This document shows positions 44,500-55,225 of a stretch of DNA of 64,000 bases, piece by piece. This DNA comes from Cordylochernes scorpioides (Eukaryota > Arthropoda > Arachnida > Pseudoscorpiones > Chernetidae). Location of the stretch: NCBI GenBank assembly GCA_030710605.1, contig CP092870.1, forward strand, positions 52,155,921-52,219,920. Reading direction: 5' to 3'. A program made the translations under genes and the position numbers. Positions within the stretch are counted from its first letter, which is position 1, and every line of letters starts with the position of its first letter. The notes below the pieces were generated by a model that worked only from the letters and a program-made list of their open reading frames with translations, had not been told where the DNA came from and searched no databases.

Positions 44500-45527
44500 A
44501 GGTGATCCTGCAAATATATGCAATTTTAAAGCGGATTTGATGTGATAACGAACTTGTTTCAGAATACCTGAAAGAGAGAGAATTAGAATATCAGCTTATT
44601 AACTGTAATTTTGGAGAGATGCTTGAGGTAATTTTGAGAAATTTGTCGAAGGGATCAATTATGATTTTCACTGAATCGATTATTTCAAGAAGACTATGAT
44701 GTCACCTTAGAGAAGATATTCTCTGTAGCACTATCTTTTGAAATGGCAGAGATTAATTTTAAAGAAATACAGGATAATTTGGTGGTCAATATTAATACCC
44801 TTCCAGAAAGAAGAAAAACATGGAAATATTTTTTGATTTTTACAGAGTGCAGAAGAAACTGCACCTAAAAGGGAATTTTTGCTCCCAATGCGGATAAAAA
44901 GATATCGCATTTGATATCTGATTGTCCACACAAGTCCAAAACGTGTTATTTTAAATGCAAAAAGGTAAGTCATTTGAGTAGAATTTGTGAAGCTGGGGAT
45001 TCACCATCAAAATTCAAATATGTGGGAGAAGAATATGTCTTCTCCATACAAAATAATCTAGATTCTAAAATAAATGTAACAATAGATGGTGGTCATTCTT
45101 CTTTCATTGTGGACTCTGAAACCCAGTTAAATTATTGTCAAAAGGCTTTTATAGAAACTTTGGAAAAGGGGATGGGGCAAAATTATATTCCTTTCTACTT
45201 TAAGGTTTAAACCATTCTGTGGAAATTCAATAAAAATAGTCGGAGAGCGAACAATTTTCATTAAAGAAGCAAACCATCACTTAATAATGGTGGTGATAAA
45301 AGGCACAATTCCCGATATACTATTAGGAAGAGAATGGTTAAGTATTTGCATGTCGAATTGAGAAATATCAAATTATTGAAATTATTAATATTAAATCAGT
45401 CATATATTATCTAATTGAGAAGCCATGCAGATTTGTTCAACAACGATTTAGGCTGTATGAAAAGTGTAAAAATAGACTTTTAAATGAAAAAATATGTAGC
45501 GCCCGAATTTTAAAGACTTTTATCCTA
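44500..45527 (+). pseudogene. gypsy-type gag zinc knuckle and protease remnant
   Basis: Plus-strand frames show DCPHKSKTCYFKCKKVSHLS (paired Cys/His knuckles, near 44920-44980), then a protease-like FIVDSE near 45100 with the usual DTG eroded, then ILLGREWLS near 45318-45344. This is the order of a Ty3/gypsy polyprotein. It is interrupted by the mariner at 45528 and resumes at 46767. Internal stops make it non-functional. Confidence 0.7.
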
Positions 45528-46764
45528 TTAGGAACATAAATAAATTCGTGCGGTTTTTTTTTCAAAACTTGAACCTTTATTGTGAAAAATTGGTTAGACC
45601 TTCATTGTTGAGAGTATTGTTCGTCGCTAGCTACTACATTTTCCCATCTTTTTGGCAAGTGACGGATCTTATCTCGGAAAAAGACCGGCTCTTGGTCGCT
45701 ATCTATTCATCGACCCAATATTTGACTTCATCGTAATTGGGGAAGTTCTGGTAAGCCAGGCCAAGTTGCATTGATCCAAAGAGATAATAATCGGAAGGAT
45801 CAATGTCTGAGCTATACGGCAGGTGGAATAAGACTTCTTATTTGAGCGTTTCTAAGTACGTTTTAACGGGTGCTGCAGCATGTGGGCGAGCATTATCATG
45901 TTGCAAAATAACTTTGTCGTGTCTTAGGCGTATTGCAGCCGTTTTTCTCGCAATGCTCGGCTCAAACACATCATTTGTCTTCAGTAGACCTCCCCTGTAA
46001 TACTTTTGTTTGGTTTTAGCAGCTCATAATATACCACTCCTAGCTGGTCCCACCAAATATACAGCATAATCCTCCTGCCATGAATATTCGGCTTGGCCAT
46101 CGATGATGAGGCACGGCCAGGATATCCATGCGTTGCCCGACGTTTTCGATAATCATAATAGACCCAATTTACATAACGATTTACAATTCGAAGGAAAAAA
46201 CCCTTTCTTTTTGACGTTGGAGAAGTTGGAGAAAAATCGGCGTTCGACGTCTCTTGGCTACAGTTCATACGGCACATAATTTCCGACCTATCGGATCATT
46301 CCTATTTCTTTTAAGCAATAGTAAATGGCTGGTTGAATGACTCCAAGTGTTTTTGCGAGTTCCTTTTGCGTTTGTGTTGGATTTTATCAAGCCTTGTCTC
46401 TAAATATTCACCCTCAAACTTTGGTGGCGTCTTCTAAATCAAAATTACCACTTTTAAACTGTTTAAACCAATTCTGACACGTTCGATCAGCTAGATCATG
46501 GTCATCATAAACTACTATGACTCTCAACAGCTTTTTGCTCCATATTGAAGTAATGAAGTAAAACTCTCAGCAAAACACATTATAGTTGACATTTTAGGAG
46601 CAAACAGAAACTAGGTTGCTTATACTTCAGAGAAATAACGGTTACTGAAAAAGGATGCCTTATGATGACGCTTCAAAATAATTTTGTTGCTAGATGAAAC
46701 GGTATAATAATAAACTAGTAGCGCCATCTTTATTGAAACCGCATGAACTCATTCATACTCCTAA
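45528..46764 (-). mobile_element. mariner transposon with both ends, defective transposase
   Basis: Terminal inverted repeats of about 30 bp: TTAGGAACATAAATAAATTC at 45528, and its inverted partner ending CATACTCCTAA at 46764. TA lies on both sides (45526-45527, 46765-46766). The minus-strand transposase frames include CQNWFKQFKSGNFDLEDA near the N terminus and HDNARPHAAAPVKTYLETLK (45902-45843) with PYSSDIDPSDYYLF. Several stops and frameshifts make it immobile by itself. It inserted into a gypsy pol sequence. Confidence 0.85.
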
Positions 46765-46766
46765 TA

Positions 46767-47110
46767 GTTTTTTAAAGTAGAAGTTGAGATGGGTTTCCTG
46801 GTGGAAAAGTTATAGAACCGGTAGTTCATGCATATTGGTCTACCCCTATAGTATTAGCCCTGAAATAAATGGAAGGTTGAGAATCTATGGATATTCTAGT
46901 GAATATCAACACTACAAACAGATTGATAGCATTTAAAATACCTCCGTATAAGTAACTATGACTCCAAATAACTTTTAAAATATCATGGATAATATATTCA
47001 CTGATATGCCAGGAATAGCTGGCTATGTTGATGACATACTGGTAGCAGAAATATATCCCAGAAATCATGAAAAAACTTAGAACTAGTGTCCAAAAGAATG
47101 AAAAAAGAAG
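46767..47110 (+). pseudogene. gypsy-type reverse transcriptase remnant
   Basis: It continues the element at 44500: VEVEMGFLVEKL at 46780, then GIAGYVDDILVAE near 47018-47056, where the YVDD active site is intact. Broken by stops. Confidence 0.7.
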
Positions 47111-47152
47111 CCCCTCTAAAATTAAATAATTAAACTGAGAAGATCTCTGAGA

Positions 47153-47372
47153 GATACACTCTTAGACAAAACTCAAGGAAGTTGTACCTTTGAGCATGTA
47201 TATTGGGATTTAGACCAAAAGCTATCAAAGATATTTGACACACAGTGACGTTTATCGAAGACACACGAGATAACCATGTGTGAACAAAATTGTCTTTGTG
47301 TCCATTGAAAAAACATACGACCTGCGAGATTCAAATAATTTCCACTTTTTAAAGCTTTATCCATGAGTGTAT
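47153..47372. mobile_element. MITE family B copy
   Basis: TACACTCTTAGACAAAACTC at the left and ATCCATGAGTGTATTTT at the right are inverted partners. Internal AAGATATTTGACACACAGTG is shared with 13530, 48960 and 59585. TA borders suggest the Tc1/mariner class. Confidence 0.7.
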
Positions 47373-48490
47373 TTTCTTCATAACCTAGAATTTTGTTTCA
47401 CCATTTTATCAATATACTCTTTCGGGCATGACCTACACGATGATGCCCTCGGCGTGGAACTGAGGAGTGTTCAAGAAGACCTTGTCTGGAGGAGAACTCT
47501 CACAAGGTGGGGAAGCCTTTCTTGCTGAAGATATTTGTACACATACACAACTATATATATTCCCCTATATTTTAAATACCCTTTATTTACTATTTTGTTA
47601 TATATTTCTTTCCACCTTTGTAACAATTGATTAGAAGAATCAATAAAAATTGTTTAGATTGTCAAAAAAATGGTCAACATACTCTAACTATTTATATGTA
47701 TATATCAAATATATTTGACCTTATAAAGGTGCCTATTTTTAATTAATTATTGACAATATAATTTATAATGGCAGGAATCTATTGTTACGGGTTTTGGGGA
47801 ACCCCTGACAACAACTAAAGATGGTAAAATACACAGGACAACTATGATGTCTTCATTGAACCAATAGAAAACAAAAGGTCTAACTTCAAATTTGTTACAA
47901 TTTCTTTTGTCAAAAAGGTGAGAATACATGGTTAAAATTTTGTATGTGTGGATATATTTATAGAATACCTAAAACATCTTTTAAAAATAAATATTGCAAA
48001 TTATATTTTGAGAAAAGAATTGTTTTTTTTTTTTTTTTTTTTCTTTTACAGATCCAGGTACGCCCTTTTTTATAATCTTATAAAATATTGTTTAGTACTT
48101 GTTATTAAAGTTTAAAACACATTTAAAATGTATATACTTTATTCAATGAAGATCAAAATTGCATAACCATCACAATTAATTACATATCATAACTATATAA
48201 CATTAAGCCCTCTATGTACAGTTTGTTTGGTCACCAGTCTAATATTTTTATTTAAACAGACTAAATTATGAGAATTATTTATAAATGAAATATTATGCAA
48301 AACATTTAAACAACTATATACATCAAATATATAGCTAGTTATCATGATTGAAATGGTCAATTACTGATGATATATTTATTTCCTTAGATTTTTAATAACA
48401 GCAATTTAAGATCATTAGAAATAGTGTTTGATTATATGAATATAAAATGTGTGTTTAAAAATTAGATTCGATTTTCACATAATATCAATT
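47373..48490. other. A+T-rich stretch, no feature seen
   Basis: A G+C-richer patch at 47420-47530 has no recognised identity. T18 followed by CTTTTACAG at 48023-48051 looks like a splice acceptor but no exon can be supported. Confidence 0.4.
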
Positions 48491-48498
48491 AATATATA

Positions 48499-48831
48499 CA
48501 CCCATACCTCGCTTTGCGTCGGGGTTACGTTCCAAAAAAAAAAAAAACGCGACGTAAATTGAAACGACGCAAAGTGAAAATAAAATTGTATTAAATTTGC
48601 GTTGATATTTAGTAAGAAAGGGAATCCGCAAATTTTGATGGTATGGCGCAATCAAAAACAAAGGTGTTGCCATATTTTAGAAAAAAAAATTTTTTAAAAA
48701 TTAAAGACTCGAATCCAAAACAACGCAACTTCGAATATCTAACGACGCACAGTGAAAATGAGTAAAAATTAAGCAGCGACGCAACTTCGAAAAAAACGCA
48801 AAACGAAACGACGCAAAGCGAGGTACTGGTG
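48499..48831. mobile_element. Tigger/pogo-like MITE
   Basis: The ends are CACCCATACCTCGCTTTGCG and the complement of CACCAGTACCTCGCTTTGCG, bordered by TA (48497-48498, 48832-48833). GTCGGGGTTACGTTCC inside the left end is characteristic of Tigger-like termini. A 61-codon minus frame is incidental. Confidence 0.75.
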
Positions 48832-48895
48832 TAATCTTATTATAATAATATTTTAATAACAATATATATCTACACACACATATATATACATAATA

Positions 48896-49111
48896 GACTT
48901 ATGGACAAAACCTAAGAAAGTTGTAACTTTAAGCATGCATATCGGGATTCAAATAATAATAACTGAAAGATATTTGATACACAGCGACATTTATTGGAGG
49001 CACACGAGAAAACCAAGTAAAAACAAAATTGTCTCTGTGCCCTTAAAAAAATAGGCGCCTGGAAACATCAAAGCTTTTCACTTAGATTTTTCCATGAGAG
49101 AGCGTATATAT
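48896..49111. mobile_element. MITE family B copy
   Basis: GACTTATGGACAAAACCTAA to TTTTTCCATGAGAGAGCGTA, with the family interior. The ends are eroded. Confidence 0.65.
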
Positions 49112-49145
49112 TCCCTTGGAAAGATATTTTTGGTCGCAGTGGTAC

Positions 49146-49199
49146 AGCCTGCTCGACACTGACGAGCGCCAACAGCGCGAAACGCATTCCTGGATAGCT
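49146..49199 (+). ncRNA. type I hammerhead ribozyme, copy 4 (eroded)
   Basis: CTGACGA 49159-49165, stem II GCGC / CAACA / GCGC (49166-49178), GAAA 49179-49182. The cleavage triplet is ATT where the sister copy has GTT, and the inner stem I 5' strand is changed (CTCGACA), so it is probably inactive. The 3' strand CCTGGATAGC keeps the ancestral sequence, which would pair with CCAGG of copy 1. Confidence 0.7.
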
Positions 49200-49380
49200 T
49201 TTCTTGATATTTCAAGAATTTGGGTTGGCCAAATATCAGGGAACAGGTTAAATCAATGTTTAGTTGATTTCTCTTCCACTAGATGGCGTTCTGCCATCTA
49301 AAAAGCACGTGTGCTCCTGATCAGGATATGCTTTCTTTATTTTTAATATTAACACCTGACCTTTTATTTTTTATATATAT
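49200..49380 (+). repeat. family C body downstream of hammerhead copy 4
   Basis: AATCAATGTTTAGTTGATTT, TTCCACTAGATGGCGTTC, CTGATCAGGATATGC and TAACACCTGACC follow in the same order as at 11830-12010. Confidence 0.65.
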
Positions 49381-49916
49381 AAATAGGTAGTGAAACCCAT
49401 TTATTACATTTGTAGAATCAGGAGATGTACTTTTCAATTAAGTGTTTTTATTTGTAAAAAAATAATGTAAAAAATAATTTAATATTCATAATTTATTTTT
49501 CCATCTAAATTCATATAAAAAACATTTAGTAATTTTAAATGGTTTTCCCAGCAGTATCTATAGATAAAATAGGCAATTAATCAGAATTGAATATATAAAT
49601 TAACATAAATTTACAAATACTGTGATTTAAATGTTTATTATTTACTGTATAAAAGTGTGTATGCCTTTTTTTTCACATGATCGCTGAGTATATATTAACA
49701 TGACCAACCGTTTGTATAGTTTTCTTTTTTAGGTGTTCTTATGTTCGAAAATATTTTATTTCTAGCATTCATTAGGTTTTACAAATATCTGAACAATTAA
49801 TATTTTTCATACTGAAAATGCGATAAACCTGTATATTCATTATACCCAGTATATTTTATTGTTTTATAATTTGATAAATTGTTTTTTTTTTTTGCTTATG
49901 AAACTCTGTGGTGTAG
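49381..49916. other. A+T-rich stretch, no feature seen
   Basis: No recognised element. Confidence 0.4.
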
Positions 49917-50095
49917 ATTATATTCAACAATAAAACAGCGGTTGGAGTGGAGTTTGACATCAACGCTAACAGCTTCTACCGGGTTCCCTGCAAACCTATG
50001 TAAAATAAATAAGTTCTCCTATCAGCTGGGACCTTCGGATCGACGCAGCTATTGATGTTGTCTGGAGTTGGACCTAAGGAGGAACTGGACAAACA
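49917..50095 (+). pseudogene. GMC oxidoreductase (glucose-dehydrogenase type) exon, broken
   Basis: One frame reads IIFNNKTAVGVEFDINANSF, YRVPC, then two stops (50001-50003, 50010-50012), then VLLSAGTFGSTQLLMLSGVG and PKEELDKHK. The second half is the highly conserved GMC signature around the SAGxxGSxQLLxLSGxGP motif, preceded by the usual GVEF...YRV strand. It starts after TGTGGTGTAG and ends near AA|GTAAAT, as an exon would. The two stops and lack of other GMC exons indicate a pseudogene fragment. Confidence 0.8.
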
Positions 50096-50119
50096 TAAGT
50101 AAATTTGACAATTGAAACA

Positions 50120-50126
50120 AATTTTA
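50120..50126 (-). terminator. possible poly(A) signal for the minus-strand blocks
   Basis: On the minus strand CAATAAAATTTG occurs about 100 nt after the TGA at 50226-50224, placed as a poly(A) signal would be. Confidence 0.35.
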
Positions 50127-50223
50127 TTGACTTATTGTCAATAATTTACATATAAATATAATGAATAAATTAATATACAAATGATCATGCGGAGGATGTG
50201 CCCCGGCAGGTGAGCCCTCTTTC

Positions 50224-50391
50224 TCATGCGACGAGCGGGTCCTCTGCTCCTCCGGTCAGCTCAATCTGTACGAAGTACCGGTAGATGATGGATTTGGCCG
50301 ACGCCAGGATGGCCAGGTATTCATCTTTGAGGCCAGACTCGAAGATCCAGGCCCGCGCCCGAGGACATTGAAGGCTTCGATGATGAGGAGC
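50224..50391 (-). CDS. candidate terminal exon, unknown protein
   Basis: Minus strand, after CATCATCAG: 55 codons ending TGA. The text includes RARAWIFESGLKDEYLAILA and SAKSIIYRYFVQIELTGGAE. Codons are rich in G/C at third positions, unlike the A+T-rich flanks. It resembles the minus-strand block at 50985-51125 residue by residue (GLxDxxxxI, SAKxxIYxxFV, DPL). I do not recognise the domain. Plus-strand frames over the same DNA also align between the two blocks, so the strand is not certain. Confidence 0.35.
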   Translation of the reverse strand, partial: APHHRSLQCPRARAWIFESGLKDEYLAILASAKSIIYRYFVQIELTGGAEDPLVA

Positions 50392-50687
50392 CTGATGATG
50401 AGGGACAAACATAAGGTGGGTAAACCTAGCTGGTAACATAATAACGGTTTAGCCTATAGAATTGATATGCCTAACCTTAAAATAATATGTTAGGAAAATC
50501 TTTTTTTTTTTCGAAAAACTGCGTTTATTATATAATATCCATATGGAGAGTTGACAAACTTTTGCATTCGTTCAATAAGAATCAACCTACACAGTTTTAG
50601 AGAAATAAAAATAACAAGTTTGTCTAAAAAAGCGTTAATGCGTTTTCTTTTTTTTTTTATATGTCGTAAGTTCAATATAAATGCTAT

Positions 50688-50864
50688 TGTGGCAAATTAT
50701 TTATTATTTTATTAACAGAATATCATTTTTTATGTTTATATTTTAGTACTCTGTAAATTTCCCTCTTTGCTTTTCTTTTGTTTACCATTCATAGTTTGTT
50801 ATTGCCTTAAATAATTTTTTGTGTCATCCTGAAGTTTTTGTCTTTCCTAATTTTTCACGTAGCA
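50688..50864 (+). repeat. solo LTR of the miniature LTR family
   Basis: TGTGGCAAATTATTTATTAT to TTTCACGTAGCA, colinear with the LTR at 30677. CTAT immediately precedes and follows it (50684-50687, 50865-50868), a 4-bp target duplication. Confidence 0.8.
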
Positions 50865-50984
50865 CTATTAAAAGAGAGATTGACAATGACAATTAAAATA
50901 AATTTATTGACATCTTGTCAATACACGCAAAGTGCACAGTCTGCACTATTAAAAAAAAAAGATAATATATACACTATGTACAAT

Positions 50985-51125
50985 GAATATGACTCCTCTG
51001 CAAGCGCTGCAGAGTTGGTGGAGAATCGCCAGTGGGTCTACAGCGACACCACGTATTTCACGATCTACGAAGAATACGTAGATCGCGTACTTCGCCGCTG
51101 AGGAAATGGTGATGGTGTGGTCCTC
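50985..51125 (-). CDS. candidate internal exon homologous to the one at 50224
   Basis: Minus strand after TCTCTCAG: VGLEDHTITISSAAKYAIYV, FFVDREIRGVAVDPLAILHQ, open through the block. The antisense frame also opens (ENRQWVYSDTTYFTIYEEYV) until TGA at 51099. Splice phase to the neighbouring block fits only with a weak donor (ATT|GTACAT). Confidence 0.3.
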
Positions 51126-51299
51126 GAGACCAACTGAGAGAGATTGAGATTGAAAATAATTAATTACAATGTCTATATACGATTATATTGGGTTAAATTC
51201 AAATAAATATAAATCTATATAAATAATATTATTGATAAATATATTTTTAAAAATGTGTAAAATATGAAATTGATAAATTTACAGATATTTAAAATAATC

Positions 51300-51417
51300 A
51301 CAAGATATTCATTGGTAGCGCCCATCGCGAGAAAGACTCTGCCATCGATGGACTGCGAGTTCTTTCCCACAAAGTGGGTCGATGTGATGACTGGCGTTAC
51401 CCAACTCAAGAATTGAT
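51300..51417 (-). CDS. candidate exon, third related block
   Basis: Minus strand: SWVTPVITSTHFVGKNSQSI, DGRVFLAMGATNEYLVI. The last part recalls WIFESGLKDEYLAI of the 50224 block. It abuts the truncated LINE at 51418. No convincing donor is visible. Confidence 0.25.
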
Positions 51418-52310
51418 ACCGATTTGCCTCAATGATTCCCCTCTACATACAAAATTGAAAACAAAGCTTTTCGCAGACGACGTAGCAATATTTTCAAACT
51501 TCAAATCAAAGGGACTACTGATCCCACAACTCTAAAATTATATAACCATTTTAACAGAATGGCGCAATGAGTGAAAGTTGGACATTAACCCAAAAAGGCA
51601 GAATGGGCTATAGTTTTTCTTCTACTAGCCAAATAAAATCAACCCACAATCCAATTTAACAGTAAATTCAAACCCTATTAAGTGGACCGACAATGCTAAC
51701 AATATCTTGGAGTTACCTTGGACTCCAAGTTGAAATTCAACTTGCTTGTCAATTATAACCTAAGGGATACATGTATAGCCAAAATAACACAATCAAGTAT
51801 ACTTAACTATAGAATTAAATTATCTACAAAACGAAATTTCATATAGAGAAGTTGAATTCTTCCGATAATAACATACCCACTTCAAGTTTGGTGCAAATTT
51901 ATTGCACCCACAGACAAAAAAAATATAATAAAGGCATTAATGAGAATCTGCCTTCGGACAAGTATAAAATCTCCATTCATCCTATCAAAAGGATACTGCG
52001 GGAAGACTTAAACCAAATCGATCTAGAGAAGATCCACCAAATTTTCTTTAACCAAAAATATTCACCTAATCCAACTATTCAAGATACTCTTCAAAATGAT
52101 GGGAATATCAATCCACGATTCCGACAACCTGACGCTTAGTTAGGAGCTCATCACCCAACAGCTGCAAGGTCTGGGGGGCCACCTCTACTCCAACAACTCG
52201 CCAAGTGTAAATAGCCAAGACACAGCGAGCTATGCTCGAAGGTAAATACAAGTAAACTGAGACGAAATAAATAAATTGGAAATTTACCACGCTTCCCTAT
52301 TTATAGAAGT
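51418..52310 (+). pseudogene. 5'-truncated jockey-like LINE
   Basis: It starts within the polymerase: CLNDSPLHTKLKTKLFADDV (51430-51489) has the intact FADD active site. NSNPIKWTDNANNILGVTLD follows near 51665, then an eroded C-terminal third. The 3' end at 52140-52275 matches the truncated copy at 24145-24300 and finishes AATAAATAAATTGG. Confidence 0.75.
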
Positions 52311-53050
52311 GTCATAGTTAAAAAGAAATCTAGATCTTATCTATTTAGATATATATATTTCTAGAATCTTTATCATAATCAGATATTCTTTCAAATTTAT
52401 AATCTGTAAATCTCATTTCTCTCCTTTTTCAAAATTTGAGTTTGTAATTTCAAATTGATTAGCATGAGGTTCAATTCGTTACATAGAGTTTTATACATCT
52501 GATCATTTTAAATCGATTTAAATTTTATGTACTTGTATATTTAGAGATTATTTACATTTGAATTATCATTATATTAAAAATATTGTTTATATTACACCTA
52601 TATTGTTAACGCTAGTTTTATTCTAAAATATTTTTCTATTATTTTTTTATTTATATATTTTTTATTTATTTGTATATTTATATATATCTTTTTTATTCTG
52701 CTAAAGAGAGATGTTTGGCGCAGTGTTGAAAACTTTTACCATTCTAATCCCCAGACCGATTCACTTTTTATTAAACTGAATTTTTTATTAACTCTGCATT
52801 TTCTATTGAATACATTGAATTGGTGTTTGAAAATAAATGTCTGTATAAGACGGAATGTCTCAATAAAGGCTTGTGTGTGTTTGTTTAAAATTCAATATGA
52901 AAATATGCATCTAAGACTGTAGATATGTATATTTAAATTAAATATACAATACATCGAGCAAAGCCTATCCAAAAAATCACAAAGATGATTTTTAGAAAGA
53001 ATTTGAAATTTCATTATCAACTTGGCGATCTCTTTAGCTGATAATTATAC
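52311..53050. other. A+T-rich stretch, no feature seen
   Basis: A fragment near 52850-52890 (GTCTCAATAAAGGCTTGTGT) is not placed in a family. Confidence 0.4.
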
Positions 53051-53054
53051 GATA

Positions 53055-53150
53055 CTAGACGAATGACCCGGGCAACGCCCGTGTTTTACCCGATTGAATT
53101 TTTTATTCAAATACTATTTGTTACAATTATAAATTGGCGCCTTATATAGA
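53055..53150 (-). mobile_element. Helitron 3' end
   Basis: Inverted CTAG 53055-53058, then ACGAATGACCCGGGCAACGC, CCGTGTTTTACCCGATTGAA and AATTATAAATTGGCGCC, matching the plus-oriented copy at 16430-16544. Confidence 0.65.
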
Positions 53151-53332
53151 TGCATATATTAGTTAATAACTATAGCCTATGTGCTTTATCTGTCTATGTA
53201 CTGTTGGCTTCCGTAGGCGTCTCTTACTGGGAAAAAGAAAGAGAGGATTCCATTTAGTTATTAACTAATATATGCATTTATTTAAAGTGCGACCCGCTCC
53301 AACACAATAGTTACAAAATCCAAAAAGCGAGT

Positions 53333-53372
53333 GGGGGGGGGGCATGATGGGGGGGGGGGGGGGGGGGGGGGG
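53333..53372 (+). repeat. poly(G) tract
   Basis: G10, CATGAT, then G24, followed at 53419 by an A run. It is the longest G run in the window and could form a quadruplex. Length in the assembly may be unreliable. Confidence 0.7.
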
Positions 53373-53819
53373 CAAAGGTGGCGTGATCGTAGCCAACCAA
53401 TAGGAGAGCGCCATTCCAAAAAAAAAAAAAAAAAAACGGTGACAGAGATGAAAACTGAAGAATTAAGAGATGAAGAACGCATGACGCTCATAACTGTATA
53501 TAGAATACATTTTTGTTGCTATTTTCGTTTTTTTTTTTTTTTAATATAAATTATTAAAATTCATTTTTTTATTCTCTCATTCTGCAATGAATTGAAATTG
53601 TCATACCCTGCCTCTTTCAAATTGCATTTAATTCAAAATAAGAGAGCTGTAGAAAAAATATATATTTGAATGTGTAGTAATATATGTCAATATACAGTAC
53701 ATTTATATATGTACCATAATTATAAAAGTGTAAAAGCCCCAAAATTCAGTTACAATTCAATGTTCTAGTTAGGACTTCAGGTAATACAAAACAAGATAAT
53801 AAAGTTTCATTGAGAATCC

Positions 53820-54330
53820 GCCACATCCAAGACCGGAAAAGGTTCTCCGAATACGGAAGTCGTTAGCTTGTTTTACTTCCGCTTCCGACCAACAAACGAC
53901 CAGATTACGACAGTTCATCTTTCCTTCTCATGTAGATCACATCTTCGTGAACATGGGCCACGTTTTCGGCGCTGGACTCTCCTCTGAGATGCCATCTAAC
54001 CTGTTTCGTTCTTTTGTGTTACCCACTGACGCCTGGAACCACTTAGACCACGAACCCTAAGACTACAAGTACTTGTGGTGCCACAACAATCATCCTCAGG
54101 TTTATACCGTGGACAACGCAAAGAGAACATGGAGAGGAGAGCGGAGATCACCACCATGCCAACCACAGCCACGGACATCGTGGCAAAACTCGGGGAACAT
54201 ATCCGAGACCTTTCAGAGAGATAACCTACCTTAAAAGGCCACAAACCTTGTCTCTCATTCGCCATTACAAATCCAACGTGCTCGCCGCTAATACCCACAC
54301 TCCAGTGTTATGATGTGTCAAAGATACTAG
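53820..54330. other. unidentified G+C-richer island with coding-like frames on both strands
   Basis: Minus strand: an open frame of 100 codons (54298-53996) containing an internal MSVAVVGMVVISALLSMFSL, a good hydrophobic helix, then RCPRYKPEDDCCGTTSTC. An upstream ATG segment ends at AAG|GTAGGT. Plus strand: MGHVFGAGLSSEMPSNLFRS from 53954, stopping at 54058, and in another frame ITTMPTTATDIVAKLGEHIR. This second string resembles VTMATSTNVDFPTKLQRTI at 54583-54639. The strands cannot both be coding; no family is recognised. Confidence 0.25.
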
Positions 54331-55221
54331 AGGCGACAACCACTCATTGTCTGGTTGAAAAAATATATATTTTTTACAGCAAGGAGTATTTACATATTGG
54401 AAGATTGCCATGAATTTGCATAGTGTTAAAAGATAAAACAATATTTAAATATGAATGAAAATAGTTAATCATATCAAACAGACAAAATACATAGAGTATG
54501 ATAATTTACCATATATCACAACATCCACCTGGCCTCAACTTCTACCCCTGAACGACTGTGCCTTCTCCAACCATCACCAAGGACGTGACCATGGCCACAT
54601 CAACCAATGTGGATTTTCCAACCAAACTCCAACGAACAATTTTGTACTGTGAATACAACTTCTCTTAAACCTCAATTTACAATTGAATTTCAAGTATATT
54701 TTTATTACAATTGATTCATTTTATCCTTAGACCCTGCAAAACGTTATCCATTTAATTTGTAGAAATGTGTTTTTATTACTTTGCTTATATATTTTATGAG
54801 GGAATCACTAAGTCAATTTTATACCTATCTCACTAAATTATAAGTTTTAAATTACTTAAAATATCTTCATTTTTCACATTAAATATACAATATAAAAACT
54901 CATTCAAATCATAATATAGTAAAGACCTATAATTTCATTTTTGTGGTGACAAAAAAACTTCATTTTATACATTTTAATAATAATTTCATCCTTAACAATT
55001 TCAAATATATTTTTAATCAACCGTTAGACACCTTTTTATACATTCTAATTACATAATTTAACTTCAAAATGAAACCTTTTATCACTGAAAAATACTTGAT
55101 AAAAGATTATGTTTTTGATATTTTTAAATATACGCCTGCCAGCCACTAAATATACTGTATTGTCGCTACAAGGCCGTCACTTAGAAATTCCACCGTGTTC
55201 TCATCACAATAACAGTAAAAA
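54331..55221. other. mostly A+T-rich, small G+C patch at 54510-54660
   Basis: The patch may be a second copy of part of the island at 53820-54330 (plus-strand TTMPTTATDIVAKL versus VTMATSTNVDFPTKL). The rest shows nothing recognisable. Confidence 0.3.
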
Positions 55222-55225
55222 ATAT

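Noticed and set aside
48052..48057. Six-nucleotide exon ATCCAG between a strong acceptor and GTACGC, as a further exon of the secreted-peptide gene
   Set aside because: The secreted-peptide gene already ends at 13194-13196 with a poly(A) signal close by, and a 6-nt exon 35 kb away cannot be supported by sequence alone.
49917..50003. Last exon of the secreted-peptide gene (in phase, ends in a stop with AATAAA)
   Set aside because: The same frame continues past the stops into an unmistakable GMC oxidoreductase motif, so this belongs to a GMC relic.
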